Shown here piece by piece: positions 6,431 through 13,733 of a stretch of 27,592 nt of DNA (positions are counted from its first letter, which is position 1; the number at the start of each line of letters is the position of its first letter). The stretch is taken from positions 1-27,592 of the forward strand of contig DASXLW010000197.1 in NCBI GenBank assembly GCA_036496025.1, in the 5' to 3' direction. The position numbers and the translations under genes were made by a program. The DNA comes from PALSA-505 sp036496025 (lineage in GTDB: Bacteria > Actinomycetota > Actinomycetes > Streptosporangiales > Streptosporangiaceae). The notes below the pieces were generated by a model. That model was not told the DNA's origin and did not search any database. It worked only from the letters and a program-made list of their open reading frames with translations.

Positions 6431-8929
6431 CTGACCAATCTGCCCCAGGCACCGAACAGCTTCGTCGGCCGGGAGCGCGAACTCGCCGAACTGCTTCGGC
6501 TGGTCCGCGTGACGCGTGCGCTGACGCTGTGCGGGGCAGGCGGCATCGGGAAGACCCGGCTGGCGCTGCGGACCCTGGCCGCGGCGGCGGATGATTTCCC
6601 CGACGGTACGTGGTTCGTCGAGCTTGGTGACCTGCGGCAGCCCGATCTCGTCGTCTCGCGGGTGGCATCGGCCATCGGAGTCAGCGAGGAGCCGGAAAGG
6701 CCGCTGCTTGACACCCTAGCCGATGCGCTCCGGTCACGTCGGCTGCTGCTGGCGCTGGACAACTGCGAGCACCTGATCGAGGCGTGCGCCCGGCTCTGTC
6801 AGCGGCTGCTGGCCAGCTCGCCGGGGCTTCGCCTGCTTGCGACCAGCCGGGAGCCGCTGCGCGTGGCGGGCGAGCGGGTGTGGCAGGTGCCACCGCTGTC
6901 GGTCGCGCCGGATGGCGCGCTCTCGACGGCCGAAGAGGCAGAGCGCTATGAGGCGACGCGCCTGTTCGCCGAGCGGGCCGCCGCGTCGCTGCCCGGATTC
7001 GCCATCGAGCCGGCCAACGCCTCGGCCGTCGCGGAACTGTGCCGGGCGCTGGATGGCATGCCGCTGGCCATTGAGCTGGCGGCGGCCCGGGTCCGGGTGC
7101 TGTCCGTTACCCAGATCGGCGCGCGCCTGGCTGACCGGTTCGGGCTGCTGACCATCGGTGAGCGGACCGCGCCGCCCCGGCACCGCACCTTGCGCGCCAC
7201 GATCGACTGGAGCCATGAACTGCTGACGCCCGCCGAGCAGATGCTGCTGCGGCGGCTGTCGGTGTTCGCCGGCTGGTCGCTGGAGATGGCCGAGCAGGTG
7301 TGCTCCGATGACGACATCCCGGCCGGGGACGTACTCGACCTGACCGCCGCGCTGGTGGACAAGTCGCTGGTCGTGCTGGAGCCCGAAGTCCTCGGCCAGG
7401 CCCGCTACCGGCTGCTCGACACCATCCGCGACTACGCGGCCGCGCGGCTGGCCGAGGCGGGTGAGTCCGCCGCGTTCGAGCTCAGGCTGCGCGATTACAC
7501 GCTGGCCACGGCCGGGCAGAGCCTGGCCATCGGGATGGCGCGGATCCAGGCTCCCTGGTCGGCCCGGGTGGACGTGTTCCGCCGGTACGACGTGGACGCC
7601 GGCAACGTGTGGCAGGTGCTGAACCGCTGCCTGGTCGGCTCCGACGCCGAGGCGGGACTGCGGATCGCCGCGGCGATCAGCCCGTGCTGGATCGTCCGGG
7701 GGGCCTTTGCCGAGGGCGGTGAATGGCTGGACTCGTTCCTGGATCTGGAGGGGTCCGCCGTGCCGCCCGGCGCCCGGGGGGCAGCGCTGGTGGCACGCGC
7801 GCAACTCGCCCTGTCCCGGGACCGGGCCGCATCCGAGTCGTGGGCCGACCAGGGCCTGGTGCTGTGCCGGGAGGCCGCTGACGAGTTCTGGACGGCGGCC
7901 GCGCTCAACCTGCTGGCCGAGATCGCCCTGCATACGGGGCGGACCGAGGAAGCGGACGCGCGGGCGGGCGAGGCGCTGTCGACCGCCCAGGCGGCCGGAG
8001 ACGGGTGGAACGAGGGCTACGCCCTGGGCACGCGGGCGGCGATCGCCGGACTGCTGGGCAAGCTGCGGGAGACGCAAGAACTGGCGACGGCCTCGATCGC
8101 GGTCATGCGCGGCATCGACCAGCAGTGGGGGGCGGCCCGGGCCTTGCTCGGACTCGGGGATCTGGCCCGGCTGCGCGGTGATCCCGGCGACGCACACGCC
8201 AAGTACCTGGAGGCACTGGACATCCTGCGGGAGATCGACGCCCGGCCGGAGATCGCGCGCTGCCTGGCCGGGCTGGGGCGGGTGGCCATCGAACTGGATG
8301 AGCTGGCGCTGGCCAGGCAGCACCTGGCCGAGAGCCTGCGACTCAGCCGTTCCACCGGCTCGCGGATCGGCATGGCGCGGGGACTGGAGGCGTTCGCGGC
8401 CCTGGCCGTACAGGAAAAGCGGCCGGAGCAGGCGGTACGGCTGACGGCCGCGGTCACCGCGCTGCGGGAGACAGCCGGGCTTCCCGCCCTGTCCGGTGCG
8501 CGGGTGGAGCGGTACCTGGCCGCGGCGCGACGGCTCGGCGAGCCGGCCATCGCGCGGTTGTGGACGCAGGGACTGGCCCTGCCCGCCGAGGCGGCGGTCG
8601 CGCTGGCGCTGGGCGAGCCGGGGCCGCAGGAAACCATCGGCGGCCGGGCGACCGTCGCCGTGACCGCGGGTGCGGACTACGAACTGGCCATCGCTCCGTA
8701 CGGCACGCTGACGGCGCGAGAGCGTCAAGTCGCCGCCCTGGTGGCCGACGGCCGCAGCAACAAGGGCATCGCCGGCGAGCTCGTCATCAGCCCGGCTACC
8801 GCGGCCCGGCATGTGACCAACATCCTGGCCAAGCTCGGGTTCAGCTCGCGCACTCAGATCGCCGCGTGGGCCGCCGACCAGCGACTCGGTCCCGACGGCT
8901 CACCGGGCCCCGCGCTCCCCCGGCCCTGA
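6431..8929 (+). CDS. Large ATP-binding LuxR-family transcriptional regulator (NTPase-TPR-HTH)
   Basis: About 832 residues from CTG 6431. The N-terminus TNLPQAPNSFVGRERELAEL is the conserved lead-in of AfsR/LAL-like NTPases. It is followed by the Walker A GAGGIGKT (35-42), Walker B-like LLLALDNCEHL, an NB-ARC/winged-helix region, a long Ala/Leu-rich TPR-type helical middle (about 330-700), and a C-terminal LuxR helix-turn-helix (about 760-820: LTARERQVAALVADGRSNKGIA, ending with TAARHVTNILAKLG). The first GTG in frame (6509) would begin only eight residues before Walker A, remove the conserved VGRERELAEL segment, and has no ribosome site. GAGG at 6422-6425 lies 5 nt before CTG 6431; GAGG at 6416-6419 lies 8 nt before ATT 6428. 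The frame is closed upstream by TAG at 6380. Probable ATP-dependent activator; its ligand and targets are unknown. Confidence 0.88.
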   Translation: MTNLPQAPNSFVGRERELAELLRLVRVTRALTLCGAGGIGKTRLALRTLAAAADDFPDGTWFVELGDLRQPDLVVSRVASAIGVSEEPERPLLDTLADALRSRRLLLALDNCEHLIEACARLCQRLLASSPGLRLLATSREPLRVAGERVWQVPPLSVAPDGALSTAEEAERYEATRLFAERAAASLPGFAIEPANASAVAELCRALDGMPLAIELAAARVRVLSVTQIGARLADRFGLLTIGERTAPPRHRTLRATIDWSHELLTPAEQMLLRRLSVFAGWSLEMAEQVCSDDDIPAGDVLDLTAALVDKSLVVLEPEVLGQARYRLLDTIRDYAAARLAEAGESAAFELRLRDYTLATAGQSLAIGMARIQAPWSARVDVFRRYDVDAGNVWQVLNRCLVGSDAEAGLRIAAAISPCWIVRGAFAEGGEWLDSFLDLEGSAVPPGARGAALVARAQLALSRDRAASESWADQGLVLCREAADEFWTAAALNLLAEIALHTGRTEEADARAGEALSTAQAAGDGWNEGYALGTRAAIAGLLGKLRETQELATASIAVMRGIDQQWGAARALLGLGDLARLRGDPGDAHAKYLEALDILREIDARPEIARCLAGLGRVAIELDELALARQHLAESLRLSRSTGSRIGMARGLEAFAALAVQEKRPEQAVRLTAAVTALRETAGLPALSGARVERYLAAARRLGEPAIARLWTQGLALPAEAAVALALGEPGPQETIGGRATVAVTAGADYELAIAPYGTLTARERQVAALVADGRSNKGIAGELVISPATAARHVTNILAKLGFSSRTQIAAWAADQRLGPDGSPGPALPRP

Positions 8930-8935
8930 TCCCGC

Positions 8936-8957
8936 GGCCGGCCACCGGATCCCGGCC
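8936..8957. terminator. Weak bidirectional terminator between convergent genes
   Basis: GGCCGG (8936-8941) and CCGGCC (8952-8957) could pair around a 10-nt loop in the 46-bp gap between the convergent regulator and amidohydrolase genes. The stem is short and nearby alternatives exist. Confidence 0.25.
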
Positions 8958-8975
8958 ACGCGCCTTCGCCGCTGC

Positions 8976-9842
8976 TCAGGCCGGGGAGCTGCCACTCGGT
9001 ACGGCCGGGCTGACCGGCTCGGCGACGCGCTGGTACAGCTCGGGCCGGCGATCCCGGTGCACGTTGCTCATGGGGCTGACGTCCTTGCTGAGGGCGTCGT
9101 CGAGACGGCACGCGGCCGTGATCGTGACGGGCCCGACGCCCCGGGCGGCCGCGGCGAGCGGCCATCCGTCGGGATCGATGATGATCGAGCCGGAAACCCA
9201 GTCGGCACCGCGTTCGGTGCCCGTCCGGTCGCACACCGCGACGAACATCCGGTTGACGGCCGCGTCGGCCTGCGCCTTCATGATCTCTGCTGGCCGCTCG
9301 CCGTCCGGGTGCGGCGCCGCCGGCCAGTTGACCGGGGCGCACAGCAGCTGGGCACCGTCCAGCGCCGGCAGCCGCACCCATTCGGGAAACTCAAGGTCAT
9401 AGCAGATCATGACGCCGATCCGGCCGAACCGGGTCGCTACCACGGGCGGGGCCGCGTCACCGGGAGAGAACCAGAGGCGCTCCCTGTCCCACAGGTGCGC
9501 CTTGCGGTAGACGCAGCGCAGGCTGCCGTGGTCGACCACTGCGGCGCTGTTGTACACCTGGCCGGCTGCGCGCTCGCAGAAGCCACCCACGATCACGAGT
9601 CCGTGCTCGGCGGACAGCCGCCGCCACGAGGTCACGGTCTCGCCGTCGGGCGCCTCCGCGCACGCGCTGGCCTCGTCCCGGGTCTCGAAGACGTAGCCGC
9701 TGGAGACCAGCTCGGGCAGCACCACCACCCGGGCGCCCCGCGCGGCGGCGTGCGTCACGGCCTCGGCGGTCAGCGCGCGGTTCGACGCCGGGTCGCCCAG
9801 CACCGGGGCGAGCTGACAGCAGGCTACGACGGTGGCGTTCAT
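8976..9842 (-). CDS. Carbon-nitrogen hydrolase (nitrilase superfamily)
   Basis: A 288-residue cytoplasmic protein with the complete nitrilase-superfamily (PF00795) catalytic set: Glu44 in VVLPELVSSGY, Lys114 in CVYRKAHL, and Cys147 in VMICYDLEFPE. Strand order and length match the amidase/beta-ureidopropionase-like branches, which hydrolyse C-N bonds of carboxamides or N-carbamoyl compounds and release ammonia. The exact substrate cannot be read from the sequence. The ATG at 9842 has an almost perfect Shine-Dalgarno (AAGGAGA, 7 nt upstream on the minus strand). It is transcribed divergently from the SDR gene across a 194-bp gap, so the two may share regulation. The C-terminal 15 residues (VSPAVPSGSSPA) are probably disordered. 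Confidence 0.93.
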   Translation of the reverse strand: MNATVVACCQLAPVLGDPASNRALTAEAVTHAAARGARVVVLPELVSSGYVFETRDEASACAEAPDGETVTSWRRLSAEHGLVIVGGFCERAAGQVYNSAAVVDHGSLRCVYRKAHLWDRERLWFSPGDAAPPVVATRFGRIGVMICYDLEFPEWVRLPALDGAQLLCAPVNWPAAPHPDGERPAEIMKAQADAAVNRMFVAVCDRTGTERGADWVSGSIIIDPDGWPLAAAARGVGPVTITAACRLDDALSKDVSPMSNVHRDRRPELYQRVAEPVSPAVPSGSSPA

Positions 9843-9917
9843 GAATCGATCTCCTTGTCACCCGGCCTGCGGGACGCAGACACTACCGGCACGCTCCGAT
9901 TGTGACCGCTGCGCCGA

Positions 9918-9939
9918 GGCGGGCAGGCACGCGCCCGCC
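9918..9939. promoter_or_regulatory. Inverted repeat in the amidohydrolase/SDR divergent region
   Basis: GGCGGGC (9918-9924) and GCCCGCC (9933-9939) are perfect 7-bp inverted arms around an 8-nt spacer, between the amidohydrolase start and the candidate SDR promoter. It could be an operator for either gene. In DNA this GC-rich such arms also occur by chance. Confidence 0.25.
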
Positions 9940-9960
9940 CTGAATCCGTGCCGAGCCAGG

Positions 9961-9990
9961 TTGCCGGCCGCGCGAGCGTCCGCGTAGCGT
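9961..9990 (+). promoter_or_regulatory. Candidate promoter of the SDR gene
   Basis: TTGCCG (9961-9966) and TAGCGT (9985-9990) are separated by 18 bp and lie 47 bp upstream of the ATG at 10037, which also has a GGGAG ribosome site at 10027-10031. The hexamers are only moderate matches to a housekeeping promoter. Confidence 0.35.
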
Positions 9991-10036
9991 CGGATCGCCC
10001 GGCGGGCACCCGCCATCACGCGAACCGGGAGCCACC

Positions 10037-10822
10037 ATGGACCTTGGCTTGGACGGCAGCCGTGCGCTGATCACCGGAGGAAGCCGGGGGATCGGCTTCG
10101 CGATCGCCGACGCGCTGGCCGCGGAAGGCGCGGCGGTCGGGCTGATCGCCCGGGACGGCGATGGGCTGGCCGCGGCGGCGCGGAGGCTGGCTAGCCGCGG
10201 CACGCCGGTGGCCACCGCCGCGGCCGACGTCACCGACACGGCCGCGCTGGGCCGTGCGGTCGACGACCTCGCCGCCGCGCTGGGCGGACTGGATCACCTG
10301 GTGGCCAACGCGGGCGGCACGGTCGGCGGCGGCAACCTCGGCAACTCCGGTCCGGACGAGTTCACCGCGACGCTCGCTCTCAACGCGGGCCACGCTGCGG
10401 AGCTGATCCGCGCCGGCCTGAGCCACCTGCGCGCGGCCGGTGGCGGAGCGGTCGTCATCATCTCGTCGATCACCGGCCTGCGCCCGGCCCCTCGCACCGC
10501 CTACGCCGCCGCCAAGGCGGCGGAGATCCAGCTCGCGGCGACGGCCGCGCAGGAACTGGCCCCGGCCGGGATCCGGGTCAATGCCGTGAGCCCGGGATCC
10601 ATCCTGTTCCCCGGCGGCTCCTGGGCCGCGTTCCAGCGCGACAACCCCGATGACTTCGCCGCCTTCCTGGCCACCCAGTTCCCGTCCGGCCGCCTCGGCC
10701 GGCCGGCGGAGGTCGCCGACGTGGTCGCCTTCCTGCTGTCGGCACGGGCGTCCTGGGTCACCGGCGCGAACATCGTCGTCGACGGCGGCCAGCGCTACCC
10801 GAGCGCGCGCCGGTTCGACTGA
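10037..10822 (+). CDS. Short-chain dehydrogenase/reductase (SDR), classical type
   Basis: A 261-residue Rossmann-fold oxidoreductase with every classical SDR mark: nucleotide-binding TGGSRGIG (13-20), NAG (91-93), catalytic Ser143/144 in IISSITG, and Tyr156-x3-Lys160 in AYAAAKAA. It ends with the usual TGANIVVDGG segment near the C-terminus. Arg17 in the glycine motif together with Arg39 after the second strand suggests NADP(H), but this is a guess. It resembles FabG-like 3-oxoacyl reductases and sugar/alcohol dehydrogenases; the substrate is unknown. It is followed 131 bp later by the SIS-domain gene on the same strand, and the gap carries a strong palindrome. A link to amino-sugar or sugar-acid metabolism is inference from that neighbour only. 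Confidence 0.93.
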   Translation: MDLGLDGSRALITGGSRGIGFAIADALAAEGAAVGLIARDGDGLAAAARRLASRGTPVATAAADVTDTAALGRAVDDLAAALGGLDHLVANAGGTVGGGNLGNSGPDEFTATLALNAGHAAELIRAGLSHLRAAGGGAVVIISSITGLRPAPRTAYAAAKAAEIQLAATAAQELAPAGIRVNAVSPGSILFPGGSWAAFQRDNPDDFAAFLATQFPSGRLGRPAEVADVVAFLLSARASWVTGANIVVDGGQRYPSARRFD

Positions 10823-10853
10823 GCTTGCCGCCTTGCCCTCGAGGCGAGCATGG

Positions 10854-10877
10854 ACGCTGGTATCGCGCTACCAGCGT
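10854..10877 (+). promoter_or_regulatory. 24-bp palindrome upstream of the SIS-domain gene
   Basis: Arms ACGCTGGTA (10854-10862) and TACCAGCGT (10869-10877) are perfect inverted copies around TCGCGC. The central CGCG extends the symmetry, leaving one mismatched pair. The TGGTA...TACCA core with CG at the centre resembles operators of LacI/GalR-type sugar repressors, which would suit a sugar-phosphate isomerase gene. It could instead act as a terminator hairpin for the SDR gene, 31 bp after that stop. Confidence 0.5.
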
Positions 10878-10907
10878 TTCGCACTGATGCGAGGCTCTGA
10901 GTGCTGG

Positions 10908-10921
10908 AAGACTCGGGTCTT
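10908..10921 (+). promoter_or_regulatory. Small inverted repeat before the SIS-domain gene
   Basis: AAGAC-TCGG-GTCTT is a perfect 14-bp inverted repeat with a UNCG-like loop, 33 bp upstream of the ATG at 10954. As RNA it would make a stable small hairpin in the 5' leader; as DNA it could be a half-operator. Confidence 0.3.
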
Positions 10922-10953
10922 GAGCGTCACGTCCAGGAGCGAGGGGGCACACC

Positions 10954-11922
10954 ATGTCCGCAGCCGAACCGGCGACCAGCGCGATGCGGCAGACGATGGA
11001 CGGCCAGGCCGAGGCGATGGCCAGCCTCCTGGAGGACGAGGCGCCGGTCGCGGCGGTGGCCGGCCGGCTGCGCGGCCGCCGGGTGCTGGCCATCGGGACC
11101 GGCACGAGCTGGCACGCGGCCGCCCAGGCCGCCGCGCTGCTGCGCGCGGCCGGGCTGGACGCCGCCGCCGCCCAGTCCGCCGACGCGGCCACCGACGGCC
11201 CGCTGCCCGGGGCGGGCGGGGTGCTGCTGGTCTTCACCCACACCGGAGCCAAGCGGTACAGCGCGCAGGCCGCGCAGCAGGCCCGCTCCGCCGGGGCGGA
11301 GATCATCCAGATCTCCGGGGTGGGGGTCGAGGGCGCCGACCTGGTGACGGTGCCCCAGGAGCGGTCGTCCGCTTACACGGCCAGCCACCTCGGAGCGCTG
11401 CTGCGCGCCGCCCAGCTCGCGCGGGCGCTGGGCGCCGATTTGCCCCGGCTGAGCGAGGTACCGGCGGCCGTGGACGCGGCCTACCGCGGCCCGCAGGACG
11501 ATCCCGCGGTGCCGCCGGCCCGGCTGATCGAGTTCACCGGCGGCGGCATCAACCAGTGGACCGCCGCCGAGGGAGCGCTGAAGATCCGCGAGGCGGCCTA
11601 CGTGGCGAGCGAGGGCCTGGCCGTGGAGCAGTTCCTGCACGGCCCCTCGGTGGCGCTGGGCCGAGACGACCGGCTCGTGTGCCTGGACGGCGGCGGCCCG
11701 TGGCCGGCCAGGATCGCCGAGGTGGCCCAGGCGGCCGAAGCGGCCGGCGTCGCGGTGACCCGGAGAGCCGATGGCCGGCTCGGAGAGCTGCTGTCGATCT
11801 TCCCGCTGACCGTGGCCGTGCAGCGCATCGCGCTCGAGGCCGCCGAGACGCTCGGCGTCAACCCGGACACGTTCGGCCTGGATCAGCCGGGCCACGAGGT
11901 CTGGGACCGGATCGACCTGTGA
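10954..11922 (+). CDS. Double SIS-domain sugar-phosphate isomerase/deaminase-like protein
   Basis: A 322-residue protein with two SIS domains (PF01380), like the isomerase half of GlmS or the AgaS/FrlB group. The first domain has VLAIGTGTSWHAA (44-56) and the phosphate-loop region FTHTGAKR (94-101). The second starts around 190, and the stretch EGALKIREAAYVASEGLAVEQFLHGP (206-231) corresponds to the conserved GlmS segment with its Lys and ELKHGP loop. There is no N-terminal glutaminase domain, so it is not a GlmS; ketose/aldose-amine-phosphate isomerisation, deamination or deglycation is more likely. The start is supported by GAGCGAGGGGG 6-16 nt upstream. The palindrome at 10854-10877 probably controls it. 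Its substrate is unknown. Confidence 0.87.
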   Translation: MSAAEPATSAMRQTMDGQAEAMASLLEDEAPVAAVAGRLRGRRVLAIGTGTSWHAAAQAAALLRAAGLDAAAAQSADAATDGPLPGAGGVLLVFTHTGAKRYSAQAAQQARSAGAEIIQISGVGVEGADLVTVPQERSSAYTASHLGALLRAAQLARALGADLPRLSEVPAAVDAAYRGPQDDPAVPPARLIEFTGGGINQWTAAEGALKIREAAYVASEGLAVEQFLHGPSVALGRDDRLVCLDGGGPWPARIAEVAQAAEAAGVAVTRRADGRLGELLSIFPLTVAVQRIALEAAETLGVNPDTFGLDQPGHEVWDRIDL

Positions 11923-11933
11923 GCAAAATGCGT

Positions 11934-11948
11934 CCGCTTCGTTAGCGG
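11934..11948 (+). terminator. Small hairpin after the SIS-domain gene
   Basis: CCGCT and AGCGG pair around TCGTT, 12 bp after the SIS-gene stop. The stem is short, and I consider it only a possible terminator or attenuator in the 79-bp gap before the amidotransferase-like gene. Confidence 0.25.
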
Positions 11949-11989
11949 CGAGGGCCGCAATATTGGACATGGCAGGGATCTGGGTTCAC

Positions 11990-11995
11990 TAGAGT
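11990..11995 (+). promoter_or_regulatory. Candidate -10 element for a leaderless amidotransferase-like gene
   Basis: TAGAGT ends 6 nt before the GTG at 12002. There is no Shine-Dalgarno, and TTGGAC (11963-11968) lies too far upstream (21-bp spacer) to be a standard -35. Confidence 0.35.
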
Positions 11996-12001
11996 GATCA
12001 T

Positions 12002-12787
12002 GTGAAGCCCTTCCTGTTGCTGGCCACGCGGGCCGATGATGCCGCGGCGGACAACGAGTATGCGTCGTTCCTGGCCTTCAGCGGGCTGGGCGAACGCGAC
12101 TTGCGCCGGGTGCGGCTGGAGCAGCGGGCGCTGGGGGACATCGACCCGCGGGACTGGTCCGGGATTCTGCTTGGCGGCGGCCCGTTCAATTACAGCGAGC
12201 CCGAGTCGCTGAAGTCGCCGGTGCAGCGCCGGGTCGAGGCCGACGTGCACGGCCTGCTCGACCGGGTGATCGCCGCGGACTTCCCGTTCCTCGGGGCCTG
12301 CTATGGCATCGGGATGATCGGCAGCCATCAGGGGGCGGTGGTCGACCGCCGCTACTGCGAGCCGGTCGGGTGCGTGTCGGTCATCCTCACCCCGCAGGGC
12401 CGGGCCGATCCGCTGCTGAGCGGGCTGCCCGGCACCTTTGACGCCTTCGTCGGGCACAAGGAGGCGATCAGCCGGCTGCCCGGTCACGCCGTACTGCTGG
12501 CCAGTTCCGCGGGCTGCCCGGTGCAGGCGTTCCGGATCGGCGCGAACGTCTACGCCACCCAGTTCCACCCGGAGCTGGACGCGGACGGCTTGTGCACCCG
12601 GATCGACGTCTACAAGCACGCCGGCTACTTCGAGCCGGAGCAGGCGGACGAGCTCAAGGAGATGGCCCGGCACAGCGATGTCAGCCACGCGCCCGCGATC
12701 CTGCGCCAGTTCGTCCGGCGTTACGCGCGCGGCGGCCCGGTCAGTCCGGATCCCGGTCCCCAGGCCGCGGTCCCCGCCAGCCGCTAG
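12002..12787 (+). CDS. Class I glutamine amidotransferase-like protein (GMP synthase glutaminase type)
   Basis: A 261-residue stand-alone class I glutaminase domain (PF00117). The triad is visible: Cys100 in FPFLGACYGIGM, and His189 and Glu191 in YATQFHPELD. The GGGPFNYS loop (58-65) matches the oxyanion region. It resembles the GuaA-N-like proteins that actinobacteria carry beside true GMP synthase; possible roles include glutamine hydrolysis for a partner synthetase, or gamma-glutamyl hydrolase activity. No synthetase partner is adjacent. The GTG at 12002 gives the natural N-terminus MKPFLLLATR and is preceded only by a -10-like element, so leaderless translation is likely. The C-terminal 18 residues are Pro-rich. 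It ends next to a strong hairpin facing the convergent LLM gene. Confidence 0.9.
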   Translation: MKPFLLLATRADDAAADNEYASFLAFSGLGERDLRRVRLEQRALGDIDPRDWSGILLGGGPFNYSEPESLKSPVQRRVEADVHGLLDRVIAADFPFLGACYGIGMIGSHQGAVVDRRYCEPVGCVSVILTPQGRADPLLSGLPGTFDAFVGHKEAISRLPGHAVLLASSAGCPVQAFRIGANVYATQFHPELDADGLCTRIDVYKHAGYFEPEQADELKEMARHSDVSHAPAILRQFVRRYARGGPVSPDPGPQAAVPASR

Positions 12788-12812
12788 GGCGGTCCCCGCA
12801 CACGCTCAGACC

Positions 12813-12844
12813 CGCCGCCGCCGCGGCCAGCGACGGCGGCGGCG
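12813..12844. terminator. Bidirectional terminator between amidotransferase-like and LLM genes
   Basis: CGCCGCCGCCG (12813-12823) and CGGCGGCGGCG (12834-12844) form a perfect 11-bp GC stem with a 10-nt loop in the 73-bp gap between two convergent stops. No U-tract on either side. Confidence 0.65.
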
Positions 12845-12860
12845 CGGGACGTCCTCGGGT

Positions 12861-13733
12861 TCAGCCGGCGCCGACGCCGAGCGCCTCGGCGGCGGCGGTC
12901 AGCGCGGCCAGGTGGTCGTCGACCGACGCGAGCCCGGCGCCCATCGTGTTGACCGACACGTGGGTCGCCCCGGCCTCGCGCCACCGGCGCACGTGCTCGG
13001 TCAGCGTGTCCACGCCGCCCTCGCGCCAGCTGACCCGGCCCTCCATGCCGAGCCCGGACGGGTCGCGGCCCGCCCCGGCCGCGGCCTGCTCGACCACCGC
13101 CCGGGCTTCGTCCAGGCGCGGCCCCGGCGGAACCTGGGGGAACCAGCCGTCGCCGAGCTGGCCGGCCCGGACGTAGGCCGGGCGGGACTGGGCTCCGAAC
13201 CAGATCGGTATCGGCCGCTGCACCGGCAGTGGCGCGAGGCCCGCCCCGGTCACCCGCTCGTACGCGCCCGCGAACGTGACCGCGGGCTCGGTCCACAGCC
13301 GGCGCAGCAGGGACACCTGCTCGGCCATCCGGCGGCCGCGGTCGGTGAAGTCCTTGCCGAGCGCCTCGTACTCCACCGCGTTCCAGCCCAGCCCGACGCC
13401 CAGCCGGAACCGGCCGCCGGTGAGCAGGTCCACCTCGGCCGCCTGCTTGGCCACCAGGGCGGTCTGCCGCTGCGGCAGGATGAGGATCCCGGGCACCAGC
13501 TCCAGAGAGGTCAGCGCGGCCAGGTAGCCGAAGAGCACCAGAGGCTCGTGGAAGGTCGTGCGTACGTCGTACGGGCCGTCCCATCCCCGGTGCACCGCCG
13601 GGTCGGCGCCGAGGACGTGGTCGTAGGCCAGCACGTGGGTATAGCCCAGCTCGGCCACCCGCTGCGCGTAGGCACGGACAGCCCCGGCGTCGCCGCCGAT
13701 CTCGGTCTGCGGGAACACCGCACCTATCTTCAC
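12861..13733 (-). CDS. LLM-class flavin/F420-dependent oxidoreductase
   Basis: A 290-residue protein of the luciferase-like monooxygenase superfamily (PF00296). Typical elements are KIGAVFPQTEIGGD at the N-terminus, GYTHVLAYDHVLG (about 30-42), the TGGRFRLGVGLGWNAVEYEALG loop (about 105-126), and PIWFGAQSRPAYVRAGQLGDGWFP (about 176-199). Actinobacterial members of this type usually use reduced F420, sometimes FMN; the sequence alone does not decide. The GTG start overlaps the upstream ring-cleavage dioxygenase stop by 4 bp (GTGA), so the two enzymes are co-translated and probably act in one pathway, for example reduction or oxygenation of an aromatic compound or its cleavage product. No F420 biosynthesis genes are in the window. 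Confidence 0.92.
   Translation of the reverse strand: MKIGAVFPQTEIGGDAGAVRAYAQRVAELGYTHVLAYDHVLGADPAVHRGWDGPYDVRTTFHEPLVLFGYLAALTSLELVPGILILPQRQTALVAKQAAEVDLLTGGRFRLGVGLGWNAVEYEALGKDFTDRGRRMAEQVSLLRRLWTEPAVTFAGAYERVTGAGLAPLPVQRPIPIWFGAQSRPAYVRAGQLGDGWFPQVPPGPRLDEARAVVEQAAAGAGRDPSGLGMEGRVSWREGGVDTLTEHVRRWREAGATHVSVNTMGAGLASVDDHLAALTAAAEALGVGAG

Noticed and set aside
6734..8812. 692-codon minus-strand open frame opposite the LuxR/NTPase gene
   Set aside because: Gln/Arg/Gly-rich translation without domains. The plus strand has Walker A, Walker B and a LuxR HTH in the expected order.
10037..12787. SIS protein plus glutamine amidotransferase-like protein considered as a split GlmS
   Set aside because: GlmS uses a class II (N-terminal nucleophile) glutaminase. 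The neighbour is a class I Cys-His-Glu type with its own promoter, so they are not two halves of one enzyme.
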